The notes: generated by a model from the letters alone, not told the origin. A stretch of DNA of 64,000 nucleotides from CBDCKN01 sp965219035 (GCA_965219035.1 CBDCMR010000004.1:1736001-1800000); one strand, 5' to 3'; shown: positions 1 through 8,796, numbered from the stretch's first letter. Translations and numbers: made by a program.

Positions 1-389
1 TGCCGGACGACGGGCGTGGGCAGGCGCTCGTGGCGGTAGAGGCGCTTGCCTTCGTTGTCCCTCTTGGGCCGGCCGTGCTCGTCGTTGACGGCGATCCTCC
101 GGTGGTCCTGGAACGAGAGGATGCGAGTGCCCTGCTCGCCCTTGCGCACCTGTCCGTCCCGGGCTTGGATCTGGCGGTAGGTGCCCCAGCGCACGTCGCC
201 GTAGCCGCGCTCCTGGGCCACGGCGGCGAGATGCAGGCTGTTGCCGCCCCTGTAGGAGCGGCCCGTATCGACGTTGGCGGGGAGCACGCGCTCGCCCGGC
301 CCCCAGGGCTTCTGCCAGGGCGCTGTGCCCTGGCGGATCTGCTCGATGATCCCCTCGGCGAACTGGCGGTGGTATTCGTCGTGTTTCAT
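1..389 (-). CDS. ArdC-like antirestriction / ssDNA-binding protein, N-terminal part (runs off window)
   Basis: The minus-strand frame starting ATG at 389 stays open to the window edge. It begins MKHDEYHRQF and continues through a W-x-KPW motif (about residue 27-30), a P-A-N-V-D-TGR-S-YRGGN block and a VRKGEQGT block. These are the signature blocks of the ArdC N-terminal domain (DUF1738), which binds ssDNA and is found on conjugative elements, usually ahead of a zincin-like metallopeptidase domain. That second domain would lie outside the window. The ATG overlaps the stop of the upstream small gene (ATGA), so it belongs to the conjugation operon. Function in protecting incoming DNA from restriction is known for ArdC relatives and inferred here. 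Confidence 0.8.
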   Translation of the reverse strand, partial: MKHDEYHRQFAEGIIEQIRQGTAPWQKPWGPGERVLPANVDTGRSYRGGNSLHLAAVAQERGYGDVRWGTYRQIQARDGQVRKGEQGTRILSFQDHRRIAVNDEHGRPKRDNEGKRLYRHERLPTPVVR

Positions 390-586
390 AGCTCTTCCTC
401 CTCGGGGCCGTGCGGATCCTCTCCGGCGTCGCGGATCTCGTCCTCGCTGCCCACGTCCTCGGAGAAGAGGCCGTACTCTTCGGCCAGCGAAGCCGGCACC
501 TCGAGCATCTCGCCTCCGTCGCGCGCGAGTTCGCGGTCGAAGTCATCGAGCGTCTCGACGCGAACGATGTTCTCGTCGCCTTTCAT
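386..586 (-). CDS. small acidic protein of the conjugation operon (66 aa)
   Basis: A 66-residue very acidic protein. The C-terminal half carries the block EYGLFSEDVGSEDEIR and ends in a run of Glu. No family recognised. Its start overlaps the trbB stop (ATGA) behind an AGGAGGTGA ribosome site, and its stop overlaps the ardC-like start, so it is a genuine operon member. A diverged relic of the same block (EGYGLFPEDVGSEDEIR) lies on the plus strand near 37145-37200, which shows the block is conserved between module copies. The role is unknown; a DNA-mimic or partner of the ArdC-like protein is only a guess. Confidence 0.75.
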   Translation of the reverse strand: MKGDENIVRVETLDDFDRELARDGGEMLEVPASLAEEYGLFSEDVGSEDEIRDAGEDPHGPEEEEL

Positions 587-1590
587 GGGTTCACCTCCTT
601 GGTGTGTGGGTGCTGTTCTTGCGGGGCTTCGTCGGCCCCGCTCCAGATCGGTTCGACGATCCAGCGGCCCTTGGCCGCGTCGTAGCCGCGCACTTCGAGC
701 GCCTCCTCGACGAACCGCCTGCCCCGTTGCCGGGCCGTGTGCAGCACAAGTGCGATCCCGTCCACGACGCCCCGGCAGGTGACCTCCCAGGGAAGCGCGC
801 CTTCGGCCTGCATGGCGCAGCTCGCCAGGCGCGAGAGCGCGGAGCGGGCGTTGTTCGCGTGGATGGTGGTGAGCGACCCGCCGTGGCCGGTGTTGAGCGC
901 CTGGAGCAGATCGGCGGCCTCGCCGCCCCTGACCTCGCCGACGACGATGTGGTCGGGCCGGTGGCGGAGCGCGTGCCGCACCAGGTCGCGGATCGAGACG
1001 GGGGTCTCGGTGCCGACAGCCCCGGCCTCGAAGCGGAGGCAGTTGGCGCGGTCGATCCTGAGTTCGAGCGTGTCCTCGATGGCGACGATCCGCTCGTCTT
1101 CGGGCAGCAACTCGATCAGCGCGTTGAGGAGCGTGGTCTTGCCCGAGCCCGTGCCTCCGGAGACCAGGATGTTCCTGCGGGCCAAGAGGGCCGACCGGGC
1201 GGCCCCGAGGACCGTCTCCGGCAGCGAGCCCATGCGCACCAGGTCCTGAGCCGAGAACGCACGGCCCCCGAACCGGCGTATGGTGATGGCGACCTCGGGA
1301 CTCGCGGGCGGCGTGCAGATGGCGACCCTCGAGCCGTCCTCAAGCCTTGCGTCGAGGATCGGCCTCGCGGCGGGATCGAGCCCGAGCGGCCGGGCGATGT
1401 GGATCGCGGCGCGGTGGAGCCAGGCGGCGGTGAGTCCCGGCGCCTCGTGGGGCTCGAGTCGGCCGCCTCGCTCGATCCAGACGTTGCCGGGTCCGTTGAT
1501 CATCAGCTCGGAGACCTCCGGGTCCTCGAGCACGGTCTCGAGTCCGGGCAGAAACGGCCTCAGGTGTCCTATCCCGCTTGCGCGCTTCAT
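583..1590 (-). CDS. trbB: TrbB, VirB11-type secretion ATPase
   Basis: 335 aa, the usual length for TrbB. Visible motifs are Walker A GGTGSGKTT at about 145-153, an Asp box (IEDTLEL, about 171-177), Walker B-like HIVVGEVRGGEA (about 214-225) and the His box GHGGSLTTIHANN (about 235-247). The family forms a hexameric ring at the cytoplasmic base of the type IV secretion channel and powers pilus assembly and DNA transfer. The start ATG overlaps the virD4 stop by ATGA, which fixes the start and implies coupled translation. No damage seen; this is an intact gene. Confidence 0.93.
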   Translation of the reverse strand: MKRASGIGHLRPFLPGLETVLEDPEVSELMINGPGNVWIERGGRLEPHEAPGLTAAWLHRAAIHIARPLGLDPAARPILDARLEDGSRVAICTPPASPEVAITIRRFGGRAFSAQDLVRMGSLPETVLGAARSALLARRNILVSGGTGSGKTTLLNALIELLPEDERIVAIEDTLELRIDRANCLRFEAGAVGTETPVSIRDLVRHALRHRPDHIVVGEVRGGEAADLLQALNTGHGGSLTTIHANNARSALSRLASCAMQAEGALPWEVTCRGVVDGIALVLHTARQRGRRFVEEALEVRGYDAAKGRWIVEPIWSGADEAPQEQHPHTKEVNP

Positions 1591-3623
1591 AGGCGGCCCT
1601 CCTCGCGGAGCCGCCAGTAGCCCACGTCCCTCGGCAGGTAGTGGGGTTTCAGGTAGACGCGCCGGGCAGGGAGCGACTTCGTGCCGTCGTAGGGCAGACA
1701 GATCGCCTGGTAGTTGGCCAGCAGCGCGAACTCGCGCGGCGTGAACACGGGCTCCCTCTGCTGCCGGAACGACTTGCTCGCGCCGATCGTGCCCTTCCCC
1801 CCTCCGGCGCGTCCCGAGAGCAGCGAGAACTCCGGCCTGCCCGTGGTCTCGGTGAACGTGTAGGAGGGCTGCGTCTTCATGACGCTGCCGCACATCTCGG
1901 ACGCGATCCGCGCCGACGACTCGTCGGACAGCGAGAGGAAGATCCGCGTGCGGAGCGTCTGGAGGAGCGTGCGCCAGGCCTCGCCTCCGGGCAGCACGGA
2001 GCGGAGCGAGGAGATCGACTGTGTGGCGACGATCGGGACGCAACGGCACTGCCGGGTCAGCGCGAACGCCTTCTCGTCGCCCGAGGGATCGTCCTGGCCG
2101 ACGGTCGCGAACGCCTGATACTCGTCGCAGATGAACACGGCGGGCCGGAGGTAGCGTCCGGGCCGGCGGGCGGCCTCGGCGGGCCGCCGCAGCAGCGCCT
2201 GCATCCAGGCGTTCTTCAAGAGCACGCCGATGGCGCGGGCGAGCGCGGGGTTCGCGCCCGCGGGCATGTTGAGCGCGAGGACCTTGCCGCCCTCGATCAG
2301 CTCGCTGAGCGGCGGCAGCCGGCGCCGGAGGCCCGGCACGGGCCGGACGGCCTCGGCGTCCTCGTCCGGCGCAGCACTATACATATGTATGGATTCGTCC
2401 GGGTCCGGTGGCGGCGGGCAGAACACGCCGGCGACCTGCGGCTGGTCGAAGAGCGACAGGAAGACACTGATCCCCTCGACGATCGACGTGCGGAGCTTGG
2501 CGTCGAGCGCCATCCAGTCATGCAGATACCACCGCTCGATGGCCTCGACCTGCTCCCTGAGCTCGCTCCCCGCTCCGCCCCCGCTCTCCTCCGTCGCGTA
2601 TGCGACCTTGAGTTCCTTGAGCCGGTCCCGGAGTGCGGGGTCGAGCTGGCAAGCCGCCTTGTCCGAGCCGGGCACCGGCTCCCAGCCCCAGTCCCCGAGG
2701 GGTTCCTTGTGCGTGAACAGATCGCCGCCGGCGATGACGGCCCGCACCGGGCAGAGCCGGTCGGCCAGCTCGCGGGCCTCGCCGATCTTCCGGCCGAACA
2801 GTTCCGCATCCACCGTGCAGCGGTAGATGTCTTGCAGCGTGACCCAGCCCCCCGGCAAGAGCCGATACAGTTCGATGATCCAGCGCACGAGATTCGTATA
2901 GGCTTGCTGCCAGAACGGTTCTCGGCTCTTGCCGAAGAGCTGGTTGATGAGGGAGGCGACGCCGTAGGCGAGCGAGTAGGAGTCGAGCAGCGGATCGTCG
3001 AGCGGGTTCCATTGCCAGGCGCCCTCGAGCCCGATCTCGAGGTAGTCGTCCCCCCGCCCGGCCTCCTCGAGGATCCGGCGCACCGCATGGCAGAAGTCAC
3101 CCTTGACCTCGAGCACAAGGGCGCTGGCCCGGCGCCCGGCGCGGTCGGCTTGCCACGAGAGGAGCTGCTGGGCGAACGGGTACATGCAGGCCGTGGTCTT
3201 GCCGGTGCCGACGGCGCCGACGATGAGGACGCCGGTGTAGAGCCCCGTCTCGGGAACGACGAGCCAGGAGGGCCGCTCGCTCTCGCGCGGGACGACGGGA
3301 TGGTGCAGCTCGCCGATCACCAGCGATGGCGCCTCGTCCTCGGGCGAGGCGGGCCAGGCGGGGAGCCCGCCCCGGCCGAGGCGTCTTGCGGGCGGCTGAA
3401 GCCACACCCTCCAGACCGAGAGGCACACGCTCCCGGCGAGGACGACGACGACGGCCGGGGCCGCGTAGTACCAGACGCGGATCACGGCGTGAAGGCCCGG
3501 ATCGTGGTAGGCGATGAGGTCCAGCACCGGGCTGCTGCCCATGCCGGGGAACGGCGCCCGGAAAGCGTGGCCGGCGGCCGCTCCCAGAGCGGTGCCGATG
3601 ATGGCGAGCGTAGCCGGCCTCAT
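1587..3623 (-). CDS. virD4: VirD4/TraG-type coupling protein
   Basis: 678 aa. Two N-terminal membrane segments (about 2-20 and 50-75), Walker A GAVGTGKTT (about 136-144), Walker B region AVFICDEYQAF and a downstream QCRCVPIVATQS motif. This is the standard layout of the type IV coupling ATPase that brings the relaxase-DNA complex to the channel. The start at 3623 was chosen because the first membrane segment begins there and AGGAAGGG lies about 10 nt upstream; the frame is open further upstream only because the structured intergenic element contains no stop. The stop overlaps trbB. Fragments of a second, closely related virD4 lie at 7990-8634 and 23418-23709. Confidence 0.92.
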   Translation of the reverse strand: MRPATLAIIGTALGAAAGHAFRAPFPGMGSSPVLDLIAYHDPGLHAVIRVWYYAAPAVVVVLAGSVCLSVWRVWLQPPARRLGRGGLPAWPASPEDEAPSLVIGELHHPVVPRESERPSWLVVPETGLYTGVLIVGAVGTGKTTACMYPFAQQLLSWQADRAGRRASALVLEVKGDFCHAVRRILEEAGRGDDYLEIGLEGAWQWNPLDDPLLDSYSLAYGVASLINQLFGKSREPFWQQAYTNLVRWIIELYRLLPGGWVTLQDIYRCTVDAELFGRKIGEARELADRLCPVRAVIAGGDLFTHKEPLGDWGWEPVPGSDKAACQLDPALRDRLKELKVAYATEESGGGAGSELREQVEAIERWYLHDWMALDAKLRTSIVEGISVFLSLFDQPQVAGVFCPPPPDPDESIHMYSAAPDEDAEAVRPVPGLRRRLPPLSELIEGGKVLALNMPAGANPALARAIGVLLKNAWMQALLRRPAEAARRPGRYLRPAVFICDEYQAFATVGQDDPSGDEKAFALTRQCRCVPIVATQSISSLRSVLPGGEAWRTLLQTLRTRIFLSLSDESSARIASEMCGSVMKTQPSYTFTETTGRPEFSLLSGRAGGGKGTIGASKSFRQQREPVFTPREFALLANYQAICLPYDGTKSLPARRVYLKPHYLPRDVGYWRLREEGRL

Positions 3624-3654
3624 CGGTCCAACACCCTTCCTGGAAGGATCGATG

Positions 3655-3895
3655 GCTCGGGAGCGACCCCAGGAGGGCGGGGGCAGGTGCGCAAACACAC
3701 CTGCCCCCGAACCCGTACCAGGCCCTTGGACTGGGGGGTCGCTCCCGTCCCGGCCGGTGCTGCCCGTGCGGTGCCGGCCGACCCGGCCGCGAAGGCGCAA
3801 GACGTGGCCGTGTCGCGGCTTACGCCGTAGCACGCGTGCGCATCGCCAGAGGGCCAAAGTGCGCATCGACCCCCCGCGTCGTTTGCGCACTCCAG
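3655..3895 (-). other. structured intergenic element upstream of virD4, copy 1
   Basis: This roughly 240-bp non-coding interval between the accessory gene and virD4 is full of inverted repeats. An outer stem pairs GGGAGCGACCCC (3659-3670) with GGGGTCGCTCCC (3735-3746). Inside it an 11-bp perfect hairpin has arms 3679-3689 and 3698-3708. A hairpin with CGGCCGG arms sits near 3751-3780. A further 8-bp hairpin, AGTGCGCA with TGCGCACT, spans about 3858-3892. A second copy at 42030-42271 keeps these stems with different bases. It could be a structured leader RNA for virD4, or a transfer-origin or protein-binding region; which one is not decided by the sequence. Confidence 0.7.
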
Positions 3896-3921
3896 TGCGG
3901 CCATGAGACGCGCGCCGGTCG

Positions 3922-4854
3922 TCACCGGTAGCGCGCTCCCGCGAGGCGCACCGTTTGCCAGGCGACGCCGCGGTGAATCGCCCCGCGGCCTGCCTGCCGG
4001 TGGGCCTGCTTCTCCAGCGCCACGCTGCGTTTCAGGGCGGCTTGCAGGCCTCCGAACTCCTCGAGGATCTGGATCGCGCCCTGAAGGATCGCGCGCTCGA
4101 TCCGGGCAAGTTCCTCACGGATCCCGGCGTCGGACTCGCCGGGGCCGGACGCCTCAGCCCAGCCGCTCATCACGGCCAGGGCCCGGTCCGTCTCCCGCGA
4201 AGTGCGGGCGACGGCGACGACCTCGACGGACCGGCCTAGCCTATGGAGCGCGTGCCAGAGCCCGCGGTGCGCCGCTCCCCAGGAACGGAGCGCGGTCGAG
4301 GTGTCGTGGCCGGGATCGACGTATACGAACACTGCACGGCCCGAGTCCAGTGCGACCGGCAGCTTCAGCGGGAAGCAGCGCCGGGTGTCCCCGGCGGCGC
4401 CCCGGTAGAGGCGCGAGGGCAGCAACTCGCGCTCGATCCCGAGGGCCTCGAACGCGGCGACCTTCTCGGGTTCGGTCGGGAGCCAGGGCAGACCCGAGTG
4501 CTCGATCACGTAGTCGAGCGAGAGCAGGCGGCGCATGAGCACGTCGGCGGACGCCGTGCGGCGGTGGCGGATGTGCTCGGCTCCGAGCGCGCGGTATAGA
4601 CCCCGGGAGAAGATCCGGCACACGCGGCCGATCCCCCGAACGCCCGGCACGGTCTCCTCGGCGGCGAGGCCCTGCGCGATCAGCGCGTGAACGAGGCGGC
4701 GCGCCCGCTCGTGATGCGTGTCCAGGAACCGCGTCGCCTGTGTGCGGGTGAACACGCCGCTGTGGAGGCAGACGAGCGCGATCCACTCGGCCTGGCGTCC
4801 CGTCCAACCGAACGGCTCGAGCGCCTGTTCGCGTCCCTGCAGATGCGCGATCAC
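3922..4854 (-). CDS. conserved accessory protein of the conjugation operon (unknown function)
   Basis: 310 aa, soluble, Arg-rich, no membrane segment. The start is GTG at 4854, which overlaps the trbF stop (GTGA) with GGAG 8 nt upstream, so it is coupled to trbF. The N-terminal third looks like a helical DNA-binding-type region (RQAEWIALVCLHSGVFTRTQ). The centre has an FVYVDPGHD strand and the C-terminus ends in helices with RIERAILQG and a WQTVRLAG tail. I do not recognise a named family. Two degraded paralogues (42285-42735 and 44042-44245) show the protein is a regular part of this conjugation module. Confidence 0.75.
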   Translation of the reverse strand: MIAHLQGREQALEPFGWTGRQAEWIALVCLHSGVFTRTQATRFLDTHHERARRLVHALIAQGLAAEETVPGVRGIGRVCRIFSRGLYRALGAEHIRHRRTASADVLMRRLLSLDYVIEHSGLPWLPTEPEKVAAFEALGIERELLPSRLYRGAAGDTRRCFPLKLPVALDSGRAVFVYVDPGHDTSTALRSWGAAHRGLWHALHRLGRSVEVVAVARTSRETDRALAVMSGWAEASGPGESDAGIREELARIERAILQGAIQILEEFGGLQAALKRSVALEKQAHRQAGRGAIHRGVAWQTVRLAGARYR

Positions 4855-5519
4855 CTGGGCGGCTCCGTGACCAGGGCACGGTCGGCCTGGAGGTAGGTGA
4901 TGAGGATGCCCATCGGGTTGTAGACGACGAGCTCGGAGGGGATGACGGTGAGGAACGTGAACCGGAGCGTGATCGACCACCGCTCCCTCAGCGTCTCCTG
5001 CCCCTGCCGGAGGCGGACCAGGTCGAAGTCGGCGGTCGCGCCGTGCGGCGCCTCCGGTGCGGGGTGGATGCGGAGCACGACCTGCTCGACCTGGAGCTCG
5101 GTGTCGGCGGTGCCGGCCGCCATCGCGGCGACCTCGGCGCCGTCCCTCGTGAACGCGGCGTTCGCCAGCTCGGTCGAGAGGAACCGGAGGCTACGGGTCC
5201 AGTGCTGCTCGACCGTCGCCCGGCGGCGCGAGTAGAAGTCGGAGATGAACCGGTTGAGGAAGTACTTGGTCGTGGGATCCAGCGGATCCGCCCGCGCCGT
5301 TGCGGCCTCGTAGGCCACGGCCTCGGCGCGGCCGACCTCGTCGACCCGCACGACGATGGGCCTGGGCGGCTCGACGGTCGCGACCCGGAGCAGGAGCACG
5401 CCGAGCGCGAGGCACGCGGCGGCGAGGATCATCGCCAGCGTACGGAGCTTTCGGTTCGCTTGCACCGTCTCGCCCCAAATTTCCGCGTACTCGCGGCCGG
5501 CATCGTGTTCTCGGTTCAT
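4851..5519 (-). CDS. trbF: TrbF, VirB8-like channel protein
   Basis: 222 aa. A short cytoplasmic N-terminus is followed by one membrane segment at about 25-48 and a periplasmic NTF2-like domain containing KYFLNRFISDFYSRR and RWSITLRFTFLTVIPSE, as in VirB8/TrbF. The family scaffolds the inner-membrane part of the type IV secretion channel. The start at 5519 has GGAG 7 nt upstream. The longer frame upstream is antisense to trbL and rejected. It overlaps the following gene by GTGA. Only 11 bases separate it from the trbL stop. Confidence 0.88.
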   Translation of the reverse strand: MNREHDAGREYAEIWGETVQANRKLRTLAMILAAACLALGVLLLRVATVEPPRPIVVRVDEVGRAEAVAYEAATARADPLDPTTKYFLNRFISDFYSRRRATVEQHWTRSLRFLSTELANAAFTRDGAEVAAMAAGTADTELQVEQVVLRIHPAPEAPHGATADFDLVRLRQGQETLRERWSITLRFTFLTVIPSELVVYNPMGILITYLQADRALVTEPPR

Positions 5520-5530
5520 GGACGTCTCCT

Positions 5531-6541
5531 TCAGCCTCCGGGGATTGGGGGGCGGGCCGGGTTCGCGGCAGCGCTGAGGCGTCCGCCTCCGCGCACCACG
5601 AGCGCCATCATGCCCGATCCGACGGACCCGGAGCCTGAGACGAGCATCGCGGCGAGCTCGCCCACCTTCATGCCGGCCATCAGGCCGGAGACGACGAGCG
5701 GGAGGAGGACGACGACCCACAGCCCGAGCTCGGCCGGGTCGGAGGAGCCGGTGCCCATCAAGGCGCCGGTATAGGTCGTGACGTAGCCCATGCCCACGCC
5801 CATGAAGACCCTCAGGATGGCTCCCGCCACGACGCCGTAGAGCGTGTAGACCATGAGCGTGCGGAACCAACCCCAGAACAGGAACGCGAGCGGCTCGAAC
5901 AGCAGCCAGGGGATGAACACCGGGCCCAAGAGGATCACGATCGCGAGCGCCACCTGCGCCCAGATCACCTGCGCGTAGGTCAGGCAGAAGAGCGCGACGA
6001 GGCCGAGCACGAGCGGCACGCCCATCATCAGCGCGACGAGGGACGAGAAGAACACGTTCACGCCCTCGGTCACGACGGTCATCAGGCTCCCGCCGGACCA
6101 TGCCGCGCCGAGCCGTGCGGCGAACGCCTGGACGAGCGCGGTCATCTCCGTGTAGCCGACGGACACGACATCGGAGATGAACAGGTTCTGGAGCCAGATC
6201 CCTCCGGCCGCCACCATGGCCGGGAACGTGAACCCGACGCCCGGGATCGGGACGCTGTAGTAATGGAGCAGCGTCCTCGGAATCGCGATCCCGAGCACGA
6301 CACGCACGAGGGACCAAGGCTCGAGGGTGCCGCTGTAGGCGATCTTGAGGCCGGTCCAGGCGACGACGATCGCCGCGAGACCGCCCCACAGCTGGTGGCC
6401 GAGCGTCAGCACGTCGGGCGCGGCGCCGCCGACCACGGTGTCGAGCACGACGTCCAGGAACCCCTTGAAGTCCTGGAGCTGATCCGCCGGGATCTGGGCC
6501 GGGACGTTCGGATCGATCGACTGCGGTGGCAGGAGCTGCAT
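5531..6541 (-). CDS. trbL: TrbL, VirB6-like polytopic membrane protein
   Basis: 336 aa with multiple hydrophobic stretches, including QLWGGLAAIVVAWTGLKIAY, a long central cluster (MMGVPLVLGLVALFCLTY) and further C-terminal segments. This is the TrbL/VirB6 pattern: an inner-membrane channel subunit. I chose ATG 6541, with GGGGAG 8 nt upstream, over the ATG six codons earlier that abuts the trbJ stop. The gene follows trbJ by 18 bases and precedes trbF by 11, consistent with one transcript. Confidence 0.85.
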   Translation of the reverse strand: MQLLPPQSIDPNVPAQIPADQLQDFKGFLDVVLDTVVGGAAPDVLTLGHQLWGGLAAIVVAWTGLKIAYSGTLEPWSLVRVVLGIAIPRTLLHYYSVPIPGVGFTFPAMVAAGGIWLQNLFISDVVSVGYTEMTALVQAFAARLGAAWSGGSLMTVVTEGVNVFFSSLVALMMGVPLVLGLVALFCLTYAQVIWAQVALAIVILLGPVFIPWLLFEPLAFLFWGWFRTLMVYTLYGVVAGAILRVFMGVGMGYVTTYTGALMGTGSSDPAELGLWVVVLLPLVVSGLMAGMKVGELAAMLVSGSGSVGSGMMALVVRGGGRLSAAANPARPPIPGG

Positions 6542-6559
6542 GACAGACACTCCCCGCAC

Positions 6560-7468
6560 CTAGGCTTGGCCGCCCATGTAGAACGAAGGGACCTTGAAGA
6601 GGAGCCCCTCCCGGAGCCGGTCGCGGTTCTGGAACGCGGCCGTGCGCATCGCATCGGCCATCGCGTTCGTACGGAGGCGTGCGTCCCTCCACTCGGCGAG
6701 GCGCTCGAGCCGGTCGATCTCGGCCTGCTGCATCCGGTTCGCCTGCTCGACCGCCTGATAGGCGAGCACCTGCGCCACGGCAGCGTTGATGCGGCCTTGG
6801 GTCAGCGCTGCCGCGACCTGCGCCTGCTGGAGCGCCGTATTCGACAGGTTCCCATTCGCGGTCAGGTCGTCGAACGAGCCCTGTGCGCTCTCGACGGTCG
6901 AGGCGAGCGAGGCCGCGGCGTCCATCATCGCGTAGTCGAGCACGCGCTGGCGGTCGGCGGCCTCCTTGGCCTGGCGGTAGTCCTCCACCGCGCGCGACGA
7001 CGCCTCGGCCGGGTGGTTGCGGTAGAGCCCCAAGATGTCCGCCTCGCTCACCTGGTCGGCCACCCCTTGGGCGCTCCGCCAGACATCGGTGAACGAGTCG
7101 CCGCTACCCATGCCCCGCACCGCGTCGACCAGCTCGCCGGCCGCGCCGGTGAAGTCGGAGCCCCAGTCGAGGCCGTCGCCGACGAGGCCGATGGATCCAG
7201 CCGCCAGCTCGGCGAACGGCTCGATCAGCGCGTCCACCTCGCCCCGGGCGGCCTCTTTCATGTAGTCGAGCTGCTCCTCGAGCTCGGTGAGTTGACGGGT
7301 CATCGTCCGCATCTGGCGGATCTGGTTCGCGATCTGGGTCGCCTGGTTCACGATCATCTGGGCACGCTGAATCACGCCGCCGATGTCGAAGAAGGCGTTG
7401 GCCGGCCCAGCGCTCGCGAGCATCAGGACCAAGACCAAGAGGACGGTGGTAAGGGTGCGGTGACGCAT
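6560..7468 (-). CDS. trbJ: TrbJ, VirB5-like exported conjugation protein
   Basis: 302 aa. A clear signal peptide (HRTLTTVLLVLVLMLAS... cleaved after ANA) is followed by FFDIGGVIQRAQMIVNQ and long amphipathic helices (QLTELEEQLDYMKEA), the layout of P-type TrbJ. VirB5 relatives sit at the pilus tip or periplasm. ATG 7468 was chosen because AAAGGAG lies 6 nt upstream and the signal peptide starts there; the upstream ATG at 7489 adds seven residues that contain the ribosome site. It follows the chimeric virD4/trbI remnant by 17 bases. Confidence 0.88.
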   Translation of the reverse strand: MRHRTLTTVLLVLVLMLASAGPANAFFDIGGVIQRAQMIVNQATQIANQIRQMRTMTRQLTELEEQLDYMKEAARGEVDALIEPFAELAAGSIGLVGDGLDWGSDFTGAAGELVDAVRGMGSGDSFTDVWRSAQGVADQVSEADILGLYRNHPAEASSRAVEDYRQAKEAADRQRVLDYAMMDAAASLASTVESAQGSFDDLTANGNLSNTALQQAQVAAALTQGRINAAVAQVLAYQAVEQANRMQQAEIDRLERLAEWRDARLRTNAMADAMRTAAFQNRDRLREGLLFKVPSFYMGGQA

Positions 7469-7485
7469 GATGAGCTCCTTTGGTG

Positions 7486-8634
7486 TCATTGCCGTGGACC
7501 GGCCCTGGGGACCAGGACGTCGGACGTGAACCAGATGCGCAGGCGATGGCCGGCGCGGATCGTGATCGTGGGCAGCCGGTTCAGGAACCGGTCGAGAATC
7601 GAGGTCGCGCTCTGGCCGAGGCCTTGGCCGACGCCCGCCCTGAGGCCGAACGGCGAACCACCGGCCAAGGCGAGTCCGCTCACGACACCGACGGCTCCGG
7701 CGGCCGCGAACGTGCTGAAGTAGTGGCGGTCGACCTGGTCCCGGAGGGCGCCCTCGCCCGCCTGGTTCAGGCCCGTGAACTCGAGGTCGATCCAGCTGCC
7801 GTCGGGCAGGAGCAGCCGGTGGAAGGCGACGGCGAGCCGGCTCTGGTCCGGGTCCTGAACGGCCTGGGCCGTGCCGACGACGCGCGCGCCGCGCGGGATC
7901 AGGATCCGCTGGCGGTCGGCCGAATAGAACGGGACCGAGACAGTGGCCAGCACCGGTCCCGGGAAATCGCCCGTGAGCTGAGTGAGCAGCACGCCGATGG
8001 CTCGTCCGAGCGCCGGGTTCGCGCCCGCGGGCATGTTGAGGGCCAGGACCCGGCCCCCTTCGATCAGCTCGGCGAGCGGCGGCAGCCGGCGGCGAAGGCC
8101 GGGCACGGGCCGGACGGCTGCGGAGTCCTCGTCGGGCGCAGTACTATACATATGTATGGACGCATCCGAGTCGGGCGGCGGCGGACAGAAGACGCGGGCG
8201 ACCTGCGGCTGGTCGAAGAGCGAGAGGAAGACGGAGATGCCCTCGACGATGGAGGTGCGGAGCTTGGGGTCGAGCGCCATCCAGTCGTTCAGGTACCAGC
8301 GCTCGATCGCCTCCACCTGCTCCCTGAGCTCGCTGCCCGCACCGCCCTCGCTTTCCTCGGTCTCGTACGCGATGCCGAGTTCGCCGAGCCGCTCGCGTAG
8401 CCCGGGATCGAGCCGGCAGGTGCCCTTCTGAGTGCCGGGTACCGGCTCCCAAGCCCAGTCCTCGAGAGCCTCCTTGTGCGTAACGAGATCGCTGCCGGCG
8501 ACGGCGACCCGCACCGGGCAGAGCCGGGCGACCAGATCTTTGGCCTCGCCGATCTTCCCGGCGAACAGCTCCGCGTCGATCGTGCAGCGGTAGACGTCCT
8601 GCAGCGTGACCCAGCCCCCCGGCAAGAGCCGGTA
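7486..8634 (-). pseudogene. chimera: internal part of a second VirD4 fused in frame to the C-terminus of TrbI
   Basis: The first about 205 codons (8634 down to about 7990) match the central part of the intact virD4 (PGGWVTLQD..., AVRPVPGLRRRLPPL..., MPAGANPAL..RAIGVLL). The frame then switches without interruption into a VirB10/TrbI C-terminal domain: TQLTGDFPGPVLATVSVP, the IPRGARVVG strand, a hydrophobic segment near AGAVGVVSGLALAGG and an RAGHRLRIWFTSDVLVPR ending. A shared CGTGCT-like string at the joint suggests recombination at microhomology. The only possible start is a TTG. The upstream VirD4 part is cut at a Tyr codon by an IS481 end at 8635. It is probably non-functional, although the TrbI part alone could be expressed. 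Confidence 0.85.
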
Positions 8635-8690
8635 TGTGCTGAGACGGTATTCACCTGACAGTTGACCACGAGAGAGGACGGTGGCCAGCG
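8635..8690. repeat. orphan IS481-type left end
   Basis: The stretch beginning TGTGCTGAGACGGTATTC at 8635 is repeated almost exactly at 8797-8850, where it forms the left end of the adjacent IS481-type element. This first copy has no transposase and stops near 8690. It marks the point where the second virD4 copy was interrupted. The 106 bases between the two ends (8691-8796) hold nothing recognisable. Confidence 0.7.
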
Positions 8691-8796
8691 CCTTCCATCA
8701 GCGTCCACAGCGATCCAGCAATAGCGGAACCATCGTCATGGCCCTCGGATTGCCAGCAGCTCGGGGTGACCTGACCCCCTGAAACGAGACCAGGTA

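Noticed and set aside
30..3830. Long plus-strand frames opposite the conjugation genes
   Set aside because: Arg/Pro/Gly-rich translations with no motifs; they are antisense shadows of trbB and virD4 in GC-rich DNA.
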